From positions 1 through 5,255 of the forward strand of contig JAUWZF010000098.1 of the NCBI GenBank assembly GCA_030615475.1: a stretch of 5,255 bases of DNA, given 5' to 3'. This document shows, in pieces, positions 4,296 to 5,255 of the stretch; the first letter of the stretch is position 1; each line of letters starts with the position of its first letter. This DNA is from Dehalococcoidales bacterium (GTDB taxonomy: Bacteria > Chloroflexota > Dehalococcoidia > Dehalococcoidales > RBG-16-60-22). The position numbers and the translations under genes were made by a program. The notes beneath the pieces were generated by a model. The model did no database searches, had not been told where the DNA came from, and saw only the letters and a list, made by a program, of their open reading frames with translations.

Positions 4296-5255
4296 TTTTC
4301 TCCCTGAGACGGTTCACTACGGAGTGTTTGAGTCTGATTATTCAATAAATGCCCAATGTAATCGAGGGCCTGTTGTCTGGTGGTCACTTCTCCGGCGGCC
4401 TGCGCTTCCCGCAGGGCTTCCAGCAGTTCGCCGACCCTGGGGCCGGGACTCAGCCCGAAGGTTTTCATCACGTCATGTCCGTCAATCAGTTTGAGTGGTG
4501 CGGACAGGCTTTCCTCTTCAAAGTGTCTGGCCAGCACGTACCCGGTCATCTGCGTGTGCTCCAGCCACTGGCGCGGGTCCAGGGAATGGCCTCTGGTGGC
4601 CAGGTGGTCGGCCAGGCACAGGAAAAGCAGGTCGATACCCGCCTCGCCGGTATCGCGGAAGTAGCGGTAAATAGCCCGGCGGGTGGGAATACCTTCATGG
4701 CTCATCTGGGTTGGCCTCATATGATATTTAATCAGGAGTTCTACCAGCTTAATCTCCCGGTTGCTGAACCTCAGCCTTTCCATGATGGCGGCGGCGGTAG
4801 CGGCACCTTCCTGCTGGTGTCCCAGAAAACGCGCCCGGCCGTCATCATCGATGATTCTGGTCTGGGGCTTGGCGATGTCATGGAGTAGCGCCGTCAGTTT
4901 GAGCAGTGACCTTCCCGTGCTGCCGCGGCTTATTTCCCGGTCGAAGTGCCGTCTCAGTTCCGGCGACCACGGTACCGGGGTCAGGACATCTTCGCCGGCA
5001 TATTCCCAGTCCCCTTCCCTGAGCACGAACTCAACGGCCGCCACGGTCTGGATGGAGTGGTCGAAAACGTCCCAGACATGCACCTTGGGCTGGTCGACAC
5101 CCCGGGCCGGGTTCAACTCCGGTATCAGGGCGGTGAGCAGTCCCAGCTCGTCCAGGTAGGCCAGTCGCTGTCCGGCGCCGGGTATTGCCAGCAGCCGCAG
5201 CAGCTCCTCTCTGACCCGCTCGCCGGCGACGTCCGTGATGAGTCGGCAGTCGTGG
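4292..5255 (-). CDS. CCA-adding/poly(A) polymerase family tRNA nucleotidyltransferase with HD domain, C-terminal part
   Basis: The reading frame is open to the right edge, so the 5' end lies outside the window; 320 residues are visible. The family adds or repairs the 3' CCA of tRNA, or adds poly(A) tails. The nucleotidyltransferase head with its catalytic Asp residues would lie upstream and is not seen. Visible residues 12-47 (ERVREELLRLL ... LGLLTALIPEL) match the RNA-binding neck of class II enzymes. An HD phosphohydrolase domain follows with its signature complete: H66, H125-D126, H146, H178 and D216. The C-terminus (about 259-300, GHDVMKTFGLSPGPRVGELL and the following helix) matches the tail region of these enzymes. 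A TTG at 5116 could be taken as a start, but it falls inside the conserved neck (the Leu of IPEL), so it is not the true start. The TGA stop overlaps the secD ATG. Whether it adds CCA, A only or poly(A) cannot be told without the head domain. Confidence 0.85.
   Translation of the reverse strand, partial: HDCRLITDVAGERVREELLRLLAIPGAGQRLAYLDELGLLTALIPELNPARGVDQPKVHVWDVFDHSIQTVAAVEFVLREGDWEYAGEDVLTPVPWSPELRRHFDREISRGSTGRSLLKLTALLHDIAKPQTRIIDDDGRARFLGHQQEGAATAAAIMERLRFSNREIKLVELLIKYHMRPTQMSHEGIPTRRAIYRYFRDTGEAGIDLLFLCLADHLATRGHSLDPRQWLEHTQMTGYVLARHFEEESLSAPLKLIDGHDVMKTFGLSPGPRVGELLEALREAQAAGEVTTRQQALDYIGHLLNNQTQTLRSEPSQGEK
4300..4305 (-). promoter_or_regulatory. Ribosome binding site of secD inside the upstream gene
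   Basis: On the minus strand AGGGAG lies four bases before the secD ATG at 4295, within the final codons of the nucleotidyltransferase-family gene. It supports the ATG that overlaps the upstream TGA. Confidence 0.7.

Noticed and set aside
4349..4888. Plus-strand open frame of 179 codons opposite the nucleotidyltransferase-family gene
   Set aside because: The opposite strand carries a complete HD signature and family tail; this frame shows no motif and no supporting ribosome binding site that I can see.

Overview
The window looks like bacterial chromosome of moderate GC content. Genes are tightly packed and start with ATG or GTG behind AGGGAG-type Shine-Dalgarno sites. A separate SecD and SecF, an HD-domain tRNA nucleotidyltransferase of the poly(A) polymerase/CCA-adding family, and the overall protein style would fit a Chloroflexota bacterium such as a Dehalococcoidia relative. 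That assignment is an impression from the proteins, not a demonstrated placement.

Layout. Positions 1-162 form a regulatory and repeat-rich leader: a G-quadruplex-type run (GGGTGGGTGGGTGGG), G-rich tandem units, a long palindrome holding a 10-bp tandem repeat, then a strong extended -10 promoter and ribosome binding site. They drive a plus-strand LysE-family exporter gene (163-789), whose stop codon lies in the loop of its own terminator hairpin. Positions 790-900 are the convergent intergenic region. They hold a second, inverted copy of the G-rich element seen at the window start, so lysE is bracketed by imperfect inverted repeats. From 901 to the right edge everything lies on the minus strand. 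In transcription order this is the C-terminal part of a CCA-adding/poly(A) polymerase family enzyme (cut by the window edge), secD, secF and a cation diffusion facilitator (CDF) metal transporter. The four are joined by an ATGA overlap, a TAATG overlap and a 15-bp gap, so they are very probably one transcription unit whose promoter lies outside the window.

How the genes relate. SecD and SecF form the membrane complex that uses the proton gradient to help pull exported proteins through SecYEG. The CCA-adding family acts on tRNA 3' ends, and the CDF protein exports divalent metals. No single pathway joins the three, so the operon looks like housekeeping co-transcription. LysE is an independent exporter unit facing the operon.

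No new defence, mobile or biosynthetic system is visible. The points worth a second look are local: the quadruplex/inverted-repeat elements around lysE, the palindrome overlapping its promoter, an Asn at a usually acidic position of the SecF proton path, and an Asn in the CDF transport site combined with a four-cysteine C-terminal tail.
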